NCBI RefSeq assembly: GCF_000952855.1
Contig: NZ_JSVU01000010.1
Location: 1 to 64,000 of the forward strand
Direction: 5' to 3'
DNA from: Aequorivita vladivostokensis
GTDB taxonomy: Bacteria > Bacteroidota > Bacteroidia > Flavobacteriales > Flavobacteriaceae
Length of the DNA stretch: 64,000 nt
The notes beneath the pieces were generated by a model that was not told the origin of the DNA, ran no database searches, and was given only the letters and a program-made list of their open reading frames with translations. Below, piece after piece: positions 44,384-53,076 of this stretch (the stretch's first letter is position 1; the number at the start of each line of letters is the position of its first letter). The translations under genes were made by a program, and so were the position numbers.

Positions 44384-44998
44384 TTAGGGCAGCAAGATAA
44401 AAATGGCAATGCCCACAAAAACAACTATCTGAAGCCACTTTAAAACAATTCCCATACTTTTCCATTCGGAGATTAAAGATGAAATCTTGCCCGCCGCGAG
44501 GGCTATGCTACTGAAAGTTATAAAAGAAACCATCATAAAAGTTATTCCCAAAATGTAAAATTGCAGCACGGTGTTTCCATCTTCATTCCAAAGAAAACCA
44601 GGGAAAAACGCCAAAAAGAAAATCATCACTTTTGGGTTTACCAGATTCATGATTACTCCTGTTTTAAAAAGTTGTGCATACGTTTTTTTCGGAGCGTTTT
44701 CAGCTATTGAAATATGCTCGTCACTTTTATAGACTTTGTACGCCAAGTAGAGCAAATAACAAGCTCCCAAAATTTTTATTCCGTAAAAAATTTCATCGGA
44801 AGTCATTATAATCGCAGAAATGCCGAATGCCAAAAGAGTAGTGTGGACTATGCAGCCACTTATCAATCCTGCGGTGGTTGCAATGCCGCTTTTGGTACCA
44901 TTGGCCAAGGATTGCGTAAGCACATAAATATTGTCCGGTCCCGGTGAGATGGCGAGCGCTAAAGTGGCGATTGAAAAAGAAATTAATGTTTCGAGCAT
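44384..44998 (-). CDS. LysE-family amino acid exporter
   Basis: A 204-residue inner-membrane protein with about six helices. It opens with the LysE/RhtB signature ISFSIATLALAISPGPDNIY and has NLVNPKVMIFFLAFFPGF in the middle. It would export an amino acid or related metabolite; the substrate is not predictable. The start lies next to a short tandem GACGGTTTGAAA repeat and the GC-rich palindrome downstream of pyrD. Confidence 0.9.
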   Translation of the reverse strand: MLETLISFSIATLALAISPGPDNIYVLTQSLANGTKSGIATTAGLISGCIVHTTLLAFGISAIIMTSDEIFYGIKILGACYLLYLAYKVYKSDEHISIAENAPKKTYAQLFKTGVIMNLVNPKVMIFFLAFFPGFLWNEDGNTVLQFYILGITFMMVSFITFSSIALAAGKISSLISEWKSMGIVLKWLQIVVFVGIAIFILLP

Positions 44999-45002
44999 AA
45001 AT

Positions 45003-45084
45003 GACGGTTTGAAACAGGACGGTTTGAAAAAAACTGGATCAATCTCCTCTCCGCCGCGGCGGAAGGTCGGGAGGGGACCGTCCT
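45003..45084. repeat. GC-rich palindromic repeat at the pyrD 3' end
   Basis: Components: a tandem GACGGTTTGAAA (45003-45014, 45018-45029); an outer inverted repeat AGGACGGT (45016-45023) with ACCGTCCT (45077-45084); and a perfect 14-bp inner palindrome TCCGCCGCGGCGGA (45050-45063) flanked by CTC/GGGAG. The element reaches into the pyrD stop codon. Composition is quite unlike the AT-rich surroundings, so an inserted repeat is likely. It may also terminate pyrD. Confidence 0.65.
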
Positions 45085-46141
45085 ACGTCCTTTTCAGTAT
45101 CGCTTTGTTTATTTGCTTAACCAACCCAGGACCTTCGTAAATAAAACCCGTATAAAGCTGCACCAAGCTTGCGCCGGCATTTAGTTTTTCCAAAGCATCT
45201 TCGGCGGAATGAATCCCACCCACGCCAATAATGGGGAATGCACGGTTGCCTTTTTCCGAAAGAAAACGAATTACATCCGTAGCTCTTTTATTTAAAGGCT
45301 TTCCACTTAAACCGCCCATTTCCTTTTTGTTTTCGGAAGTAATTCCTTCGCGGGAAATTGTGGTGTTGGTTGCAATAACACCATCAATTTTCGTGGTTTC
45401 AACAATTTCAATGATGTCCAAAAGCTGTTCATCGGTCAAATCTGGCGCTATTTTTAAAAGAATTGGTTTGCGTTTTTCTTTTGAATTATTTCTATCCTGA
45501 AGCGTTTGCAACAAATCGGTCAACGGCTTCTTTTCTTGCAAAGCGCGCAGGTTTGGCGTATTGGGTGAACTTACGTTTACCACAAAATAATCCACATAAT
45601 CAAAAAGCGCCTCAAAACAGATAATGTAGTCGTTTACGGCTTCTTCATTGGGCGTAAATTTATTCTTCCCAATATTTCCGCCTATTAAAACCCTTCGATG
45701 CAGCCTTTCCTGAGCGGAGTCGAAGGGCTCAGGATGACAATTTGCCTTCAATCTTTCAACCGCTTCTTCCACCCCGCCATTGTTAAAACCCATTCGGTTA
45801 ATAATTGCGGAATCTTCTTTCAAACGAAACAAACGCGGCTTTTCATTGCCCGGTTGGGGTTTTGGGGTGACGGTTCCTATTTCAATAAAACCGAAACCGA
45901 AATTTGAAAGTTCTTTGTAAAGCTTCGCATCTTTGTCAAAACCCGCGGCAAGCCCCACTGGGTTTGGAAATTTCAATCCAAAAAGTTCGCGCTCCAGTTT
46001 TGGGTCTTCAATTTTATAAATACTTTTAAAAATACTTCCGAAGCCAATTTTATGGAAAAACCGAATCAGTGAAAAAGTGAAATGGTGAATTTTTTCAGGA
46101 TCAAAGATGAAAAAAATGGGACGGATGATGGTTTTGTACAT
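45083..46141 (-). CDS. pyrD: Dihydroorotate dehydrogenase (quinone) with an in-frame insertion
   Basis: A 352-residue class 2 enzyme that oxidises dihydroorotate to orotate with quinone in pyrimidine synthesis. The membrane-binding N-terminus ([20 protein letters not shown]) precedes the FMN barrel with [49 protein letters not shown] (catalytic Ser) and [15 protein letters not shown]. Between VERLKAN and [11 protein letters not shown] an extra 16 residues (135-150, [16 protein letters not shown]) are encoded by an inserted palindromic repeat. The frame is preserved and the rest intact, so the enzyme is probably active. Confidence 0.93.
   Translation of the reverse strand: MYKTIIRPIFFIFDPEKIHHFTFSLIRFFHKIGFGSIFKSIYKIEDPKLERELFGLKFPNPVGLAAGFDKDAKLYKELSNFGFGFIEIGTVTPKPQPGNEKPRLFRLKEDSAIINRMGFNNGGVEEAVERLKANCHPEPFDSAQERLHRRVLIGGNIGKNKFTPNEEAVNDYIICFEALFDYVDYFVVNVSSPNTPNLRALQEKKPLTDLLQTLQDRNNSKEKRKPILLKIAPDLTDEQLLDIIEIVETTKIDGVIATNTTISREGITSENKKEMGGLSGKPLNKRATDVIRFLSEKGNRAFPIIGVGGIHSAEDALEKLNAGASLVQLYTGFIYEGPGLVKQINKAILKRT
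45692..45739 (-). repeat. 48-bp palindromic repeat inserted in frame in pyrD
   Basis: On the minus strand the element starts TGTCATCCTGAGCCCTTCGA and ends CATCGAAGG. It contains nested inverted repeats (TCCTGAGC/GCTCAGGA and CCTTCGA/TCGAAGG). The TCATCCTGAGC...CTTCGAC core matches a dispersed intergenic repeat seen in many bacterial genomes. Its length is exactly 16 codons and it is open in the pyrD frame. Confidence 0.8.
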
Positions 46142-46226
46142 GGTTGAAAAATGTGGTACAAAAATACACTAATCTATGTATTTGTTATTTTGAATATGCT
46201 TTATTTTGCATTGTAAAAGAAAAGCT

Positions 46227-47489
46227 ATGATTGAAAAACAACACCTTATTGACCGCTTCAAAAGCTACGTAACCATAGATACCGAAAGCGATCCAAACAG
46301 CGATACCACGCCCAGCACCAAAAAACAATGGGACCTCGCCAATAAACTTGCCGAAGAACTCAAGCAGATTGGAATGGAAGACGTAACCATTGACGAAAAC
46401 GCCTATATAATGGCTACTTTGCCCGCCAATGTTTCACATCCTGTTCCTGTTATTGGTTTCGTTTCACACTTTGATACTTCGCCAGATTTTACTGGCGCTA
46501 ATGTAAAACCGCAAATAGTTGAAAACTACAATGGAAAGGATATTCTGCTGAACAAAGAACAGGATATCGTTCTTTCTCCAGATTATTTTGAAGATTTATT
46601 GCTTTACAAAGGCCAGACCCTCATTACAACAGATGGCACTACGCTTTTGGGCGCTGACGATAAAGCTGGAATTACCGAAATAGTTTCCGCAATGGAATAT
46701 CTTATAAACCATCCCGAGATTAAGCACGGCAAAATCCGAGTAGGCTTCACGCCCGATGAGGAAATAGGCCGTGGTGCGCATAAATTTGATGTGAAAAAAT
46801 TCGGCGCAGATTGGGCCTACACCATGGACGGCAGCCAAGTGGGCGAACTGGAATATGAAAACTTCAACGCAGCCGGGGCAACGGTTACCGTAAAGGGAAA
46901 AATTGTGCATCCCGGTTATGCCAAGGGAAAAATGATAAACAGTATGTACATCGCTACGGACTATATCAATTCGCTCCCAAGGCTGGAAACCCCTGAGCAT
47001 ACCGAAGGGCGGGAAGGCTTTTTTCACCTGCATGGCATTAAAGGAACGGTTGATGAAACTAAAATTCAATACATAATTCGCGACCACGACCGTAAGCATT
47101 TTGAGGCCCGAAAGGATATGATGCAAAAAATTGCTGACGACCTGAACGAGCAGCACGAAATGGAAGTGGTAACTGTTGAAATAAAAGACCAATATTTCAA
47201 TATGCGCGAAAAGATTGAGCCGGTTATGCACATTGTGAAAATTGCAAAACAAGCCATGGAGCAAGCGGGTATTGAACCTATCATCAAACCCATTCGCGGT
47301 GGAACGGACGGTTCGCAGCTAAGTTTTATGGGGCTTCCATGCCCGAACATTTTTGCGGGCGGCCACAACTTTCACGGCAGGTATGAATATGTACCTGTGG
47401 AAAGTATGCAAAAAGCCGTGGAGGTAATTGTGAATATTGCCCAAATTACGGCGCAGGATCTTTCAAAATTCAAGAAAGAGGAAGAGTAA
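46227..47489 (+). CDS. pepT: Peptidase T (tripeptidase)
   Basis: A 420-residue zinc aminotripeptidase of family M20. Metal and catalytic motifs are [45 protein letters not shown] and, near the end, [33 protein letters not shown]. It frees the N-terminal residue from tripeptides in the cytoplasm. The ATG at 46227 is used because the earlier TTG lies in a TTATTTTGCA promoter-like stretch. It is transcribed away from pyrD. Confidence 0.95.
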   Translation: MIEKQHLIDRFKSYVTIDTESDPNSDTTPSTKKQWDLANKLAEELKQIGMEDVTIDENAYIMATLPANVSHPVPVIGFVSHFDTSPDFTGANVKPQIVENYNGKDILLNKEQDIVLSPDYFEDLLLYKGQTLITTDGTTLLGADDKAGITEIVSAMEYLINHPEIKHGKIRVGFTPDEEIGRGAHKFDVKKFGADWAYTMDGSQVGELEYENFNAAGATVTVKGKIVHPGYAKGKMINSMYIATDYINSLPRLETPEHTEGREGFFHLHGIKGTVDETKIQYIIRDHDRKHFEARKDMMQKIADDLNEQHEMEVVTVEIKDQYFNMREKIEPVMHIVKIAKQAMEQAGIEPIIKPIRGGTDGSQLSFMGLPCPNIFAGGHNFHGRYEYVPVESMQKAVEVIVNIAQITAQDLSKFKKEEE

Positions 47490-47510
47490 TTGGTAAATTG
47501 CAAAAATAAA

Positions 47511-47552
47511 AAAGCACCAAATTCCAAATCGATACTTGGATTTTGGTGCTTT
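47511..47552. terminator. Bidirectional terminator between pepT and yajC
   Basis: AAAGCACCAAA-t-TCCAA (47511-47527) pairs with TTGGA-t-TTTGGTGCTTT (47536-47552), 16 pairs with one mismatch and an 8-nt loop. It serves both converging genes. Confidence 0.88.
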
Positions 47553-47571
47553 CAATTTATAATTTTTATTG

Positions 47572-47862
47572 CTATTTCTTCTCTTTTACGGGGGCGTTAA
47601 GTTTTGCCGTTCTTTCCATAGAAATGGCAGCTCTTTCAAACTTTATTTTTCCGGCGCCGCATTCAATAAGGCAGGTACCATCTTCATAAAGCTCTAGCAC
47701 TTTACCGTGTATTCCGCCAGTGGTTATCACTTTATCGCCTTTCTTCAATTGGGCGGCAAACTGTTTTTCCTGTTTGGCCTTTTTCATTTGGGGACGTATC
47801 AAAAAGAGATACATCACCAAAAACAATAATATTATAGGTAAAAAACTTTGAATTTGTTCCAT
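47572..47862 (-). CDS. yajC: Preprotein translocase subunit YajC
   Basis: A 96-residue protein with a single N-terminal helix (FLPIILLFLVMYLFLIRPQ) and the family sequence RPQMKKAKQEKQFAAQLKKGDKVITTGGIHGKV. YajC joins SecDF at the Sec translocon. It lies 28 nt after the DUF1573 gene in the same direction. Confidence 0.95.
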   Translation of the reverse strand: MEQIQSFLPIILLFLVMYLFLIRPQMKKAKQEKQFAAQLKKGDKVITTGGIHGKVLELYEDGTCLIECGAGKIKFERAAISMERTAKLNAPVKEKK

Positions 47863-47890
47863 AGCAATTTTTTATTCCTAAAAGTTAAGA

Positions 47891-48373
47891 TTAGGAAGTT
47901 GGGGTTTTTACGGGTGCTTGTGCAGCGCCATTTTTAGGGTTTACGAACGCTTTGATTGTCAAGGTTTCGGTACCTGCTTTAGTATTTGTGGTAAGCGTTA
48001 CGGTCTTGCTTACTTGGTTTTGTCCGCTACCGTTGAATTTCACCAACAATTCACCTGTTTCTCCAGGAGCAACTGGTTCTTTTGGATATTGTGGTACGGT
48101 ACAACCACAGCTACTTTTTGCGTTTACAATCATCAAGGGTGCTTCGCCCGTGTTCTTAAATTTAAATACGTGCTCTACGTTGGTACCTTGGTCTATAGTT
48201 CCAAAGTCGAACTGGCTTTCTTCGAAGGAAATTACAGGAAACTTACCAGATTCGGCATCGCGTGCCTCTGCAGTGGCTATGTTTTCCTCGTTTACTTTGT
48301 CTGCGGCATTGTCTTTACAAGAAGAAAAGGCAAAAACAGATAGTATTGCTACTATTAAAACTGATTTTTTCAT
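47891..48373 (-). CDS. DUF1573 lipoprotein
   Basis: A 160-residue lipoprotein (lipobox FSSC, Cys19). The DUF1573 domain is an Ig-like beta sandwich: FDFGTIDQGTNVEHVFKFKN, GEAPLMIVNAKSSCGCTVPQ and YPKEPVAPGETGELLVKFN. The SSCGCT motif is a hallmark of the family. Its function is unknown. It is co-directional with yajC downstream, and a TACTTTTG box lies upstream at 48405-48412. Confidence 0.9.
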   Translation of the reverse strand: MKKSVLIVAILSVFAFSSCKDNAADKVNEENIATAEARDAESGKFPVISFEESQFDFGTIDQGTNVEHVFKFKNTGEAPLMIVNAKSSCGCTVPQYPKEPVAPGETGELLVKFNGSGQNQVSKTVTLTTNTKAGTETLTIKAFVNPKNGAAQAPVKTPTS

Positions 48374-48404
48374 GATAATTAAGATTTTTATGTTTTTAGC
48401 ACGC

Positions 48405-48412
48405 CAAAAGTA
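48405..48412 (-). promoter_or_regulatory. -7 element for the DUF1573-yajC pair
   Basis: TACTTTTG on the minus strand, 32 nt before the ATG. The expected -33 region falls in the last codons of nusB and contains no TTG. Confidence 0.45.
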
Positions 48413-48427
48413 TGTATTTTTTTGCTT

Positions 48428-49372
48428 TTATTGAAGCCCGCGGCCAATTTTATTAAGTTTGCCATTTTCCTCAAATTCCTTAACTATTTTGTCCAAAATA
48501 CCGTTGACGAATATGCTGCTTTTAGGAGTGGAATATTCTTTGGAAACTTCCAAATATTCATTAATTGTGGCCCTAACGGGAATGGACGGAAAGAATAAAA
48601 ATTCCGCAATGCCCATTTTTAGGATTATTAAATCTATATCGGCAATTCTATCTTGGTCCCAGTTTGGGGTCTTGCCTTCAATCTGGGCGTTCAATTTGTC
48701 CTCATTGAGGATTACTTTTCTGAAAAGTTGCAGGGCGTAATCGCGATCTTCGCTATTCTTATAAAGATCCGGCACCAAGAGTTCGGAAGCATTTTTTTCC
48801 GAAAGATTATTGAGCATTTTAACTATGGCGGTATTCACCAATGGGAAATCATCAATCCACGTCAAACGCTTGTCTTCCAAATATTCATAAAGTTTGTCAT
48901 TGGGAGCGATCACCTCCTTAAACACCTTTATAATAAAATCCTGATCCTCCTTATAAGTGGTTTCCTTTTTTGAAAGGTAAGTTTCATACCACTCCAACTG
49001 CCGAAGCTCGTTTAAGATAATGCTTACATACTCACTATCCATCGCCCAATAGTCTAGCTTCTTTTTCGCTATAACATCATTGAAGGTAGAATTTGAAGCT
49101 ATAAGCTGCAATAACTTATTGTCAACAAAAGTACGGCTGGGGTTCTTTTCAATAGCAGTGGCAAGATGCTTTTTTTGCGATCTGGCAAGAAAACTTTCCG
49201 CTTGTTCGCGAAGAGCCAATAGCATCTGCAACATCAACAAGTATAAATCCTGCATTTGATCTATACTGTGCATCAAAAATTTTTCCTGCGAATCTATATT
49301 CGGGTTTGCACGCTGGCTGTAGGCGTAAACGGATTGCAAAACTTTTACTCGGATATGTCTTCTTGTAAGCAT
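48428..49372 (-). CDS. nusB: Transcription antitermination factor NusB (long form)
   Basis: A 314-residue protein, about twice the length of E. coli NusB. The N-terminus MLTRRHIRVKVLQSVYAYSQ and the C-terminal half (DRIADIDLIILKMGIAEFLFFPSIPVRATINEYLEVSKEYST, FVNGILDKI) carry the NusB fold that binds boxA RNA with S10. The middle 150 residues are an extension usual in Bacteroidota. It helps rRNA transcription and processing. The start at 49372 follows a TATCTTTG promoter box and a leader hairpin. Confidence 0.93.
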   Translation of the reverse strand: MLTRRHIRVKVLQSVYAYSQRANPNIDSQEKFLMHSIDQMQDLYLLMLQMLLALREQAESFLARSQKKHLATAIEKNPSRTFVDNKLLQLIASNSTFNDVIAKKKLDYWAMDSEYVSIILNELRQLEWYETYLSKKETTYKEDQDFIIKVFKEVIAPNDKLYEYLEDKRLTWIDDFPLVNTAIVKMLNNLSEKNASELLVPDLYKNSEDRDYALQLFRKVILNEDKLNAQIEGKTPNWDQDRIADIDLIILKMGIAEFLFFPSIPVRATINEYLEVSKEYSTPKSSIFVNGILDKIVKEFEENGKLNKIGRGLQ

Positions 49373-49403
49373 ATTTTTTGAAAGAACTGGTTTAAAGAAA
49401 CAA

Positions 49404-49436
49404 CGCACAAGAAAATTCCTGTGCGCTGCAAAGATA
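49404..49436 (-). promoter_or_regulatory. nusB -7 element and leader hairpin
   Basis: TATCTTTG on the minus strand (49436-49429). Just after it, CGCACA (49404-49409) pairs with TGTGCG (49420-49425), so a hairpin forms at the very 5' end of the nusB mRNA. No T-run follows, so it is not a terminator. It may stabilise the transcript. Confidence 0.5.
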
Positions 49437-49457
49437 GTGTTTTAAAAAAATGGAAAC

Positions 49458-50555
49458 CTATTTTTCGTTTTTTCTTGCATCAATTCTGGCCTGTGCCACA
49501 TTGAATGCCGCTTGATGCGTTGTAATATTATCGGCATCGGCTTTTTTCAAGATTTCAAGCGTGGTGTTGTATATATTTTCCGTCTTGCGCATTATTTCCT
49601 TTCGGTCATAATTTTCAAGTTCTGCGTAAACGTTTATTATTCCACCCGCGTTAATCAAAAAGTCAGGAGCGTAAACTATTCCCTTTTCGCGAAGCATCTT
49701 TCCGTGCTTTTGCTCTTCGGCAAGTTGGTTGTTTGCGGCACCTGCTATAATTTTTGTGTTCAACTGATTAATGGTGAAATCATTAATGGTAGCACCCAAG
49801 GCACAAGGCGCATAGATGTCCATTTCTTCCGCATAAATGTTGTCGCCTCCGTAGATATTCACGCTGTATTTATCGCGTACCTCCTCCAAGCGTTCTTGGT
49901 TAATGTCTGAAACATATACTTTCGCACCTTCATTGCTCAGGTTTTCCACCAGGGCTTCCCCCACGTTTCCGATTCCCTGCACATAAATAACCTTATCTTC
50001 CAGGATATCGCTTCCAAATTTATACTTTGCGGCAGCCTTCATTCCCATAAAAACACCATACGCGGTTATCGGGGAAGGATTGCCGGCGCCTCCTTTGGAT
50101 TCTGAAATTCCGGTAACGTATGGCGTAACCGTGCGCACCAAGTCCATATCTGAAGTTGCCATTCCCACATCTTCGGCAGTAATATATTTTCCGCCAAGGG
50201 AGTGAACAAACTCGCCGAACTTCAGCATCAATTCCGGGGTTTTCTGTGTTTTCGCATCGCCTATCAAGACAGCCTTTCCGCCGCCCAAGTTTAGGCCAGT
50301 GATTGCACTCTTATAGGTCATTCCGCGCGACAGGCGCAAAACATCGTTCAGTGCTTCCCACTCGCTGGTATAGTTCCACATTCTGGTGCCGCCCAAGGCA
50401 GGTCCCAAAACCGTATTGTGGATACCAATTATTGCTTTTAAACCAGTATCTTTGTCGTTGCAAAAAACGATTTGCTCGTGATTGTCAAAGGACATTTGCC
50501 CGAAAACGGGGTCAACTTTATGAAGTTCGCTTGTTTTAATTACTTCAGTTACCAT
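49458..50555 (-). CDS. Leucine/valine-type amino acid dehydrogenase
   Basis: A 365-residue member of the Glu/Leu/Phe/Val dehydrogenase family, closest in pattern to leucine dehydrogenase. The catalytic lysine is in LNLGGGKAVLIGD, and SRGMTYKSAITG precedes it. The NAD-binding Rossmann motif is YVQGIGNVGEALVENL. It oxidatively deaminates branched-chain amino acids to keto acids, feeding the leucine breakdown that HMG-CoA lyase at 43456 would finish. It has a full promoter upstream. Confidence 0.92.
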   Translation of the reverse strand: MVTEVIKTSELHKVDPVFGQMSFDNHEQIVFCNDKDTGLKAIIGIHNTVLGPALGGTRMWNYTSEWEALNDVLRLSRGMTYKSAITGLNLGGGKAVLIGDAKTQKTPELMLKFGEFVHSLGGKYITAEDVGMATSDMDLVRTVTPYVTGISESKGGAGNPSPITAYGVFMGMKAAAKYKFGSDILEDKVIYVQGIGNVGEALVENLSNEGAKVYVSDINQERLEEVRDKYSVNIYGGDNIYAEEMDIYAPCALGATINDFTINQLNTKIIAGAANNQLAEEQKHGKMLREKGIVYAPDFLINAGGIINVYAELENYDRKEIMRKTENIYNTTLEILKKADADNITTHQAAFNVAQARIDARKNEK

Positions 50556-50595
50556 AGCTTTTAAATTATTTTAACCATCCTATAAAATGGCGGTG

Positions 50596-50627
50596 CAAAA
50601 GTAACTTATTGTTGTCAATTCCACAAA
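50596..50627 (-). promoter_or_regulatory. Promoter of the leucine dehydrogenase gene
   Basis: Minus strand TTTG (50627-50624), a 20-nt spacer, and TACTTTTG (50603-50596) followed by CACCGCC. It lies about 41 nt before the ATG. Confidence 0.75.
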
Positions 50628-50674
50628 GCAATGGTCGTTAAATTAAGAATTTTTGAATAGTTAATACGTTACTA

Positions 50675-50728
50675 AGTTATTGGGTTATTTAAACTTGAAC
50701 ACATTAACAGCCCAGTAACCCAATAACT
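50675..50728. repeat. 13-bp perfect inverted repeat before the ABC exporter
   Basis: AGTTATTGGGTTA (50675-50687) and TAACCCAATAACT (50716-50728) with a 28-nt spacer, ending 11 nt before the ATG at 50740. It could be an operator or a leader hairpin that hides the start region. Degenerate copies of the TTACTAAG/CAGTAACCC unit nearby suggest it might instead be a decayed mini-repeat. Confidence 0.5.
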
Positions 50729-50739
50729 CAAAAGAGTAC

Positions 50740-52497
50740 ATGAAAGAATTAAAATATCTAAATAAATATTTTCTGAAATATAAAGGACGCCTGCTCTTGG
50801 GCGTTTTTATAACTATCATCGCTACCGTTTTTAAATTGGTCGTCCCTATGAAAGTGGGCGATTCCGTAACGGCGGTAAAGCAGTATATGAATGGTGAAAT
50901 TACCGACATTGCCGTTGTAAAGCACGAACTGCTCATAAATATACTTCTACTTCTTGGCGCGGCCCTGCTCTCGGCATTTTTCACATTTATGATGCGGCAG
51001 ACCTTTATTGTGGTTTCCCGCTACGTGGAATATGACCTTAAGAATGAAATTTTTAAACATTACGAAAAACTTTCCCTCGGCTTTTACAAACAAAACCGCA
51101 CGGGCGATTTGATGAACCGCATAAGCGAGGACGTTTCCAAAGTACGAATGTACGTGGGCCCAGCGCTAATGTATAGCATTACTACCTTAACGCTTTTCGT
51201 GGTTGTAATCAGCTATATGTTTTACAAGGCTCCCATCTTAACTTTATATGCAATAGCGCCATTGCCTATTCTTTCACTTGCAATTTATAGGTTGAGTGTG
51301 CTTATCAATCAACGCACAACCATTGTACAGCAGTATCTTTCAAAACTCACCACCTTCACACAGGAAAGTTTTAGCGGGATTGCGGTAATAAAGGCCTACG
51401 GAATAGAGCCACGTACCAACGCCAATTTTGAAGAACTCGCCGAGGGCAGCAAAGTGAAGAACATAGACCTCGCAAAGGTGCAGGCTCTGTTTTTTCCTCT
51501 GATGATTTTACTTATCGGCATTAGCAATATACTCGTAATTTATATAGGCGGAACTCGTTATATAAACGGCCAGATTGCCGAATTTGGAACCATTGTTGAA
51601 TTTTTGATATATGTGAATATGCTCACCTGGCCCGTTGCCGTGGTTGGCTGGGTTACTTCCATGGTGCAACAGGCAGAGGCTTCACAAAAACGAATCAACG
51701 AATTTTTGGAGACTGAACCTTCCATCGAAAATTTGGTGGCAGAAAATACTCCGATTGGGGGAAATATTGAATTCGACCATTTATCATTTACCTATCCAGA
51801 CACAGGGATTACGGCGCTAAAGGATGTCTCCTTTACGGTAAAACCCGGTGAAACTTCGGCGATTGTTGGAAACACAGGTTCGGGAAAATCGACGATTTTG
51901 GAATTGATAGGAAGGCTTTACGATGTGGAGGAAGGGATGCTGAAAATAGACAATACGCCCATCCGTCAGTTAAATTTGGAGGATTTGCGCAATAGCATTG
52001 GCTACGTGCCCCAAGATGCTTTTCTTTTCAGCGATACGCTTCGCAACAACATTCGCTTTGGGAAAGAGGACGCTTCGGAAGAAGAGGTGATTGAAGCTGC
52101 CAAGAACGCCGCCGTGCATAAAAACATCATCGGCTTTGCCAAAGGGTACGACACCGTGTTGGGCGAGCGCGGCATTACCTTGAGCGGCGGCCAAAAACAA
52201 CGCGTTTCCATTGCCCGCGCCATTATTAAAGACCCACAGATACTTCTTTTTGACGATTGCCTGTCAGCGGTTGATACGGAAACTGAAGAAGAAATACTCC
52301 AAAACCTCCATAAAATTTCAGAAAACAAAACCACGATTATCGTGAGCCACCGTATATCTTCGGTAAAAAATGCCGATAAAATAATTGTGCTGGAAGACGG
52401 AAAAATCATACAGCAGGGCACGCACAATAAATTGGTGAACAGCGAAGGCTACTACAAGGAACTTTACGCAAAACAACTTTTGGAAAAAGAAATGTAA
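50740..52497 (+). CDS. ABC exporter (fused permease and ATPase)
   Basis: A 585-residue half-transporter. The N-terminal type-1 exporter domain has six helices (about residues 15-310). The ATPase follows with Walker A AIVGNTGSGKSTILELIGRL, Q-loop GYVPQDAFLFSDT, signature ITLSGGQKQRVSIARAI, Walker B ILLFDDCLSAVD and H-loop IIVSHRISSVK. It should act as a homodimer like MsbA, or with a partner elsewhere. The substrate may be a lipid, peptide or drug. The Walker B aspartate is followed by Asp and Cys rather than Glu (LLFDDCLS), so the usual catalytic glutamate is Asp. That suggests slower hydrolysis or a heterodimer with an active partner. Confidence 0.92.
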   Translation: MKELKYLNKYFLKYKGRLLLGVFITIIATVFKLVVPMKVGDSVTAVKQYMNGEITDIAVVKHELLINILLLLGAALLSAFFTFMMRQTFIVVSRYVEYDLKNEIFKHYEKLSLGFYKQNRTGDLMNRISEDVSKVRMYVGPALMYSITTLTLFVVVISYMFYKAPILTLYAIAPLPILSLAIYRLSVLINQRTTIVQQYLSKLTTFTQESFSGIAVIKAYGIEPRTNANFEELAEGSKVKNIDLAKVQALFFPLMILLIGISNILVIYIGGTRYINGQIAEFGTIVEFLIYVNMLTWPVAVVGWVTSMVQQAEASQKRINEFLETEPSIENLVAENTPIGGNIEFDHLSFTYPDTGITALKDVSFTVKPGETSAIVGNTGSGKSTILELIGRLYDVEEGMLKIDNTPIRQLNLEDLRNSIGYVPQDAFLFSDTLRNNIRFGKEDASEEEVIEAAKNAAVHKNIIGFAKGYDTVLGERGITLSGGQKQRVSIARAIIKDPQILLFDDCLSAVDTETEEEILQNLHKISENKTTIIVSHRISSVKNADKIIVLEDGKIIQQGTHNKLVNSEGYYKELYAKQLLEKEM

Positions 52498-52563
52498 ATT
52501 TTACTTTGGCTGGTTTGGATTTTTTTTGGATTTTTGGCAAAACGTTAGCAAAAAACAGAAATT

Positions 52564-52959
52564 ATGAGTGACCACTATACGATGGAGCAAGAAGAGATTT
52601 TTTCAAAAGTAATGCGCGCGGGAAGACGCACCTATTTTTTTGACGTAAGGTCCACAAAGGCAGGCGATTTCTACCTTACCATTACCGAAAGCAAAAAATT
52701 TACAAATGATGATGGTTCCTACCATTACAAAAAGCACAAAATTTATCTTTACAAAGAGGATTTCAGCGAGTTTAAGGACAACCTTGAGGAAATGATAAAT
52801 TACGTAATCGACGAAAAAGGTGAAGAGGTTATAAGCGAGCGTCACCAAAAAGATTATAAAAAAGAAACCGATGACGTTGCGGCCAATGCTGAAAAGGCTT
52901 CAGAAAACGGGCAACCGGACACCAGCAACTTTACCGATATTGAATTTGACGATATATAA
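52564..52959 (+). CDS. DUF3276 protein (PUR-alpha-like nucleic-acid binding)
   Basis: A 131-residue protein with a single PUR-type repeat: EIFSKVMRAGRRTYFFDVRS, then DFYLTITESKKF and HKIYLYKEDFSEFKDNLEEM. Structural work on the Bacteroidota/spirochaete PUR family shows whirly-like RNA/DNA binding; the role in this organism is not known. The C-terminal 30 residues are acidic and disordered. It follows the ABC exporter by 66 nt and ends in a strong terminator. Confidence 0.88.
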   Translation: MSDHYTMEQEEIFSKVMRAGRRTYFFDVRSTKAGDFYLTITESKKFTNDDGSYHYKKHKIYLYKEDFSEFKDNLEEMINYVIDEKGEEVISERHQKDYKKETDDVAANAEKASENGQPDTSNFTDIEFDDI

Positions 52960-52980
52960 GTTTCAAACTTTTAAAAATAG

Positions 52981-53014
52981 AACCGGCACGGTCAAAAACC
53001 GCTGCCGGTTTTTT
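52981..53014 (+). terminator. Terminator after the DUF3276 gene
   Basis: AACCGGCA-CGGT (52981-52992) pairs with ACCG-c-TGCCGGTT (52998-53010), 12 pairs with a single bulged C and a CAAAA loop, then a T-run. Confidence 0.9.
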
Positions 53015-53076
53015 ATTTCAGAAGCTCAAATACTTTGCTTATTTTTCAGGAATAAAACTTTTTCCCAGCTACTTTT

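Noticed and set aside
46596-47264. Minus-strand frame of 222 codons opposite pepT
   Set aside because: It lies wholly inside pepT, whose zinc and catalytic motifs are all present on the plus strand.
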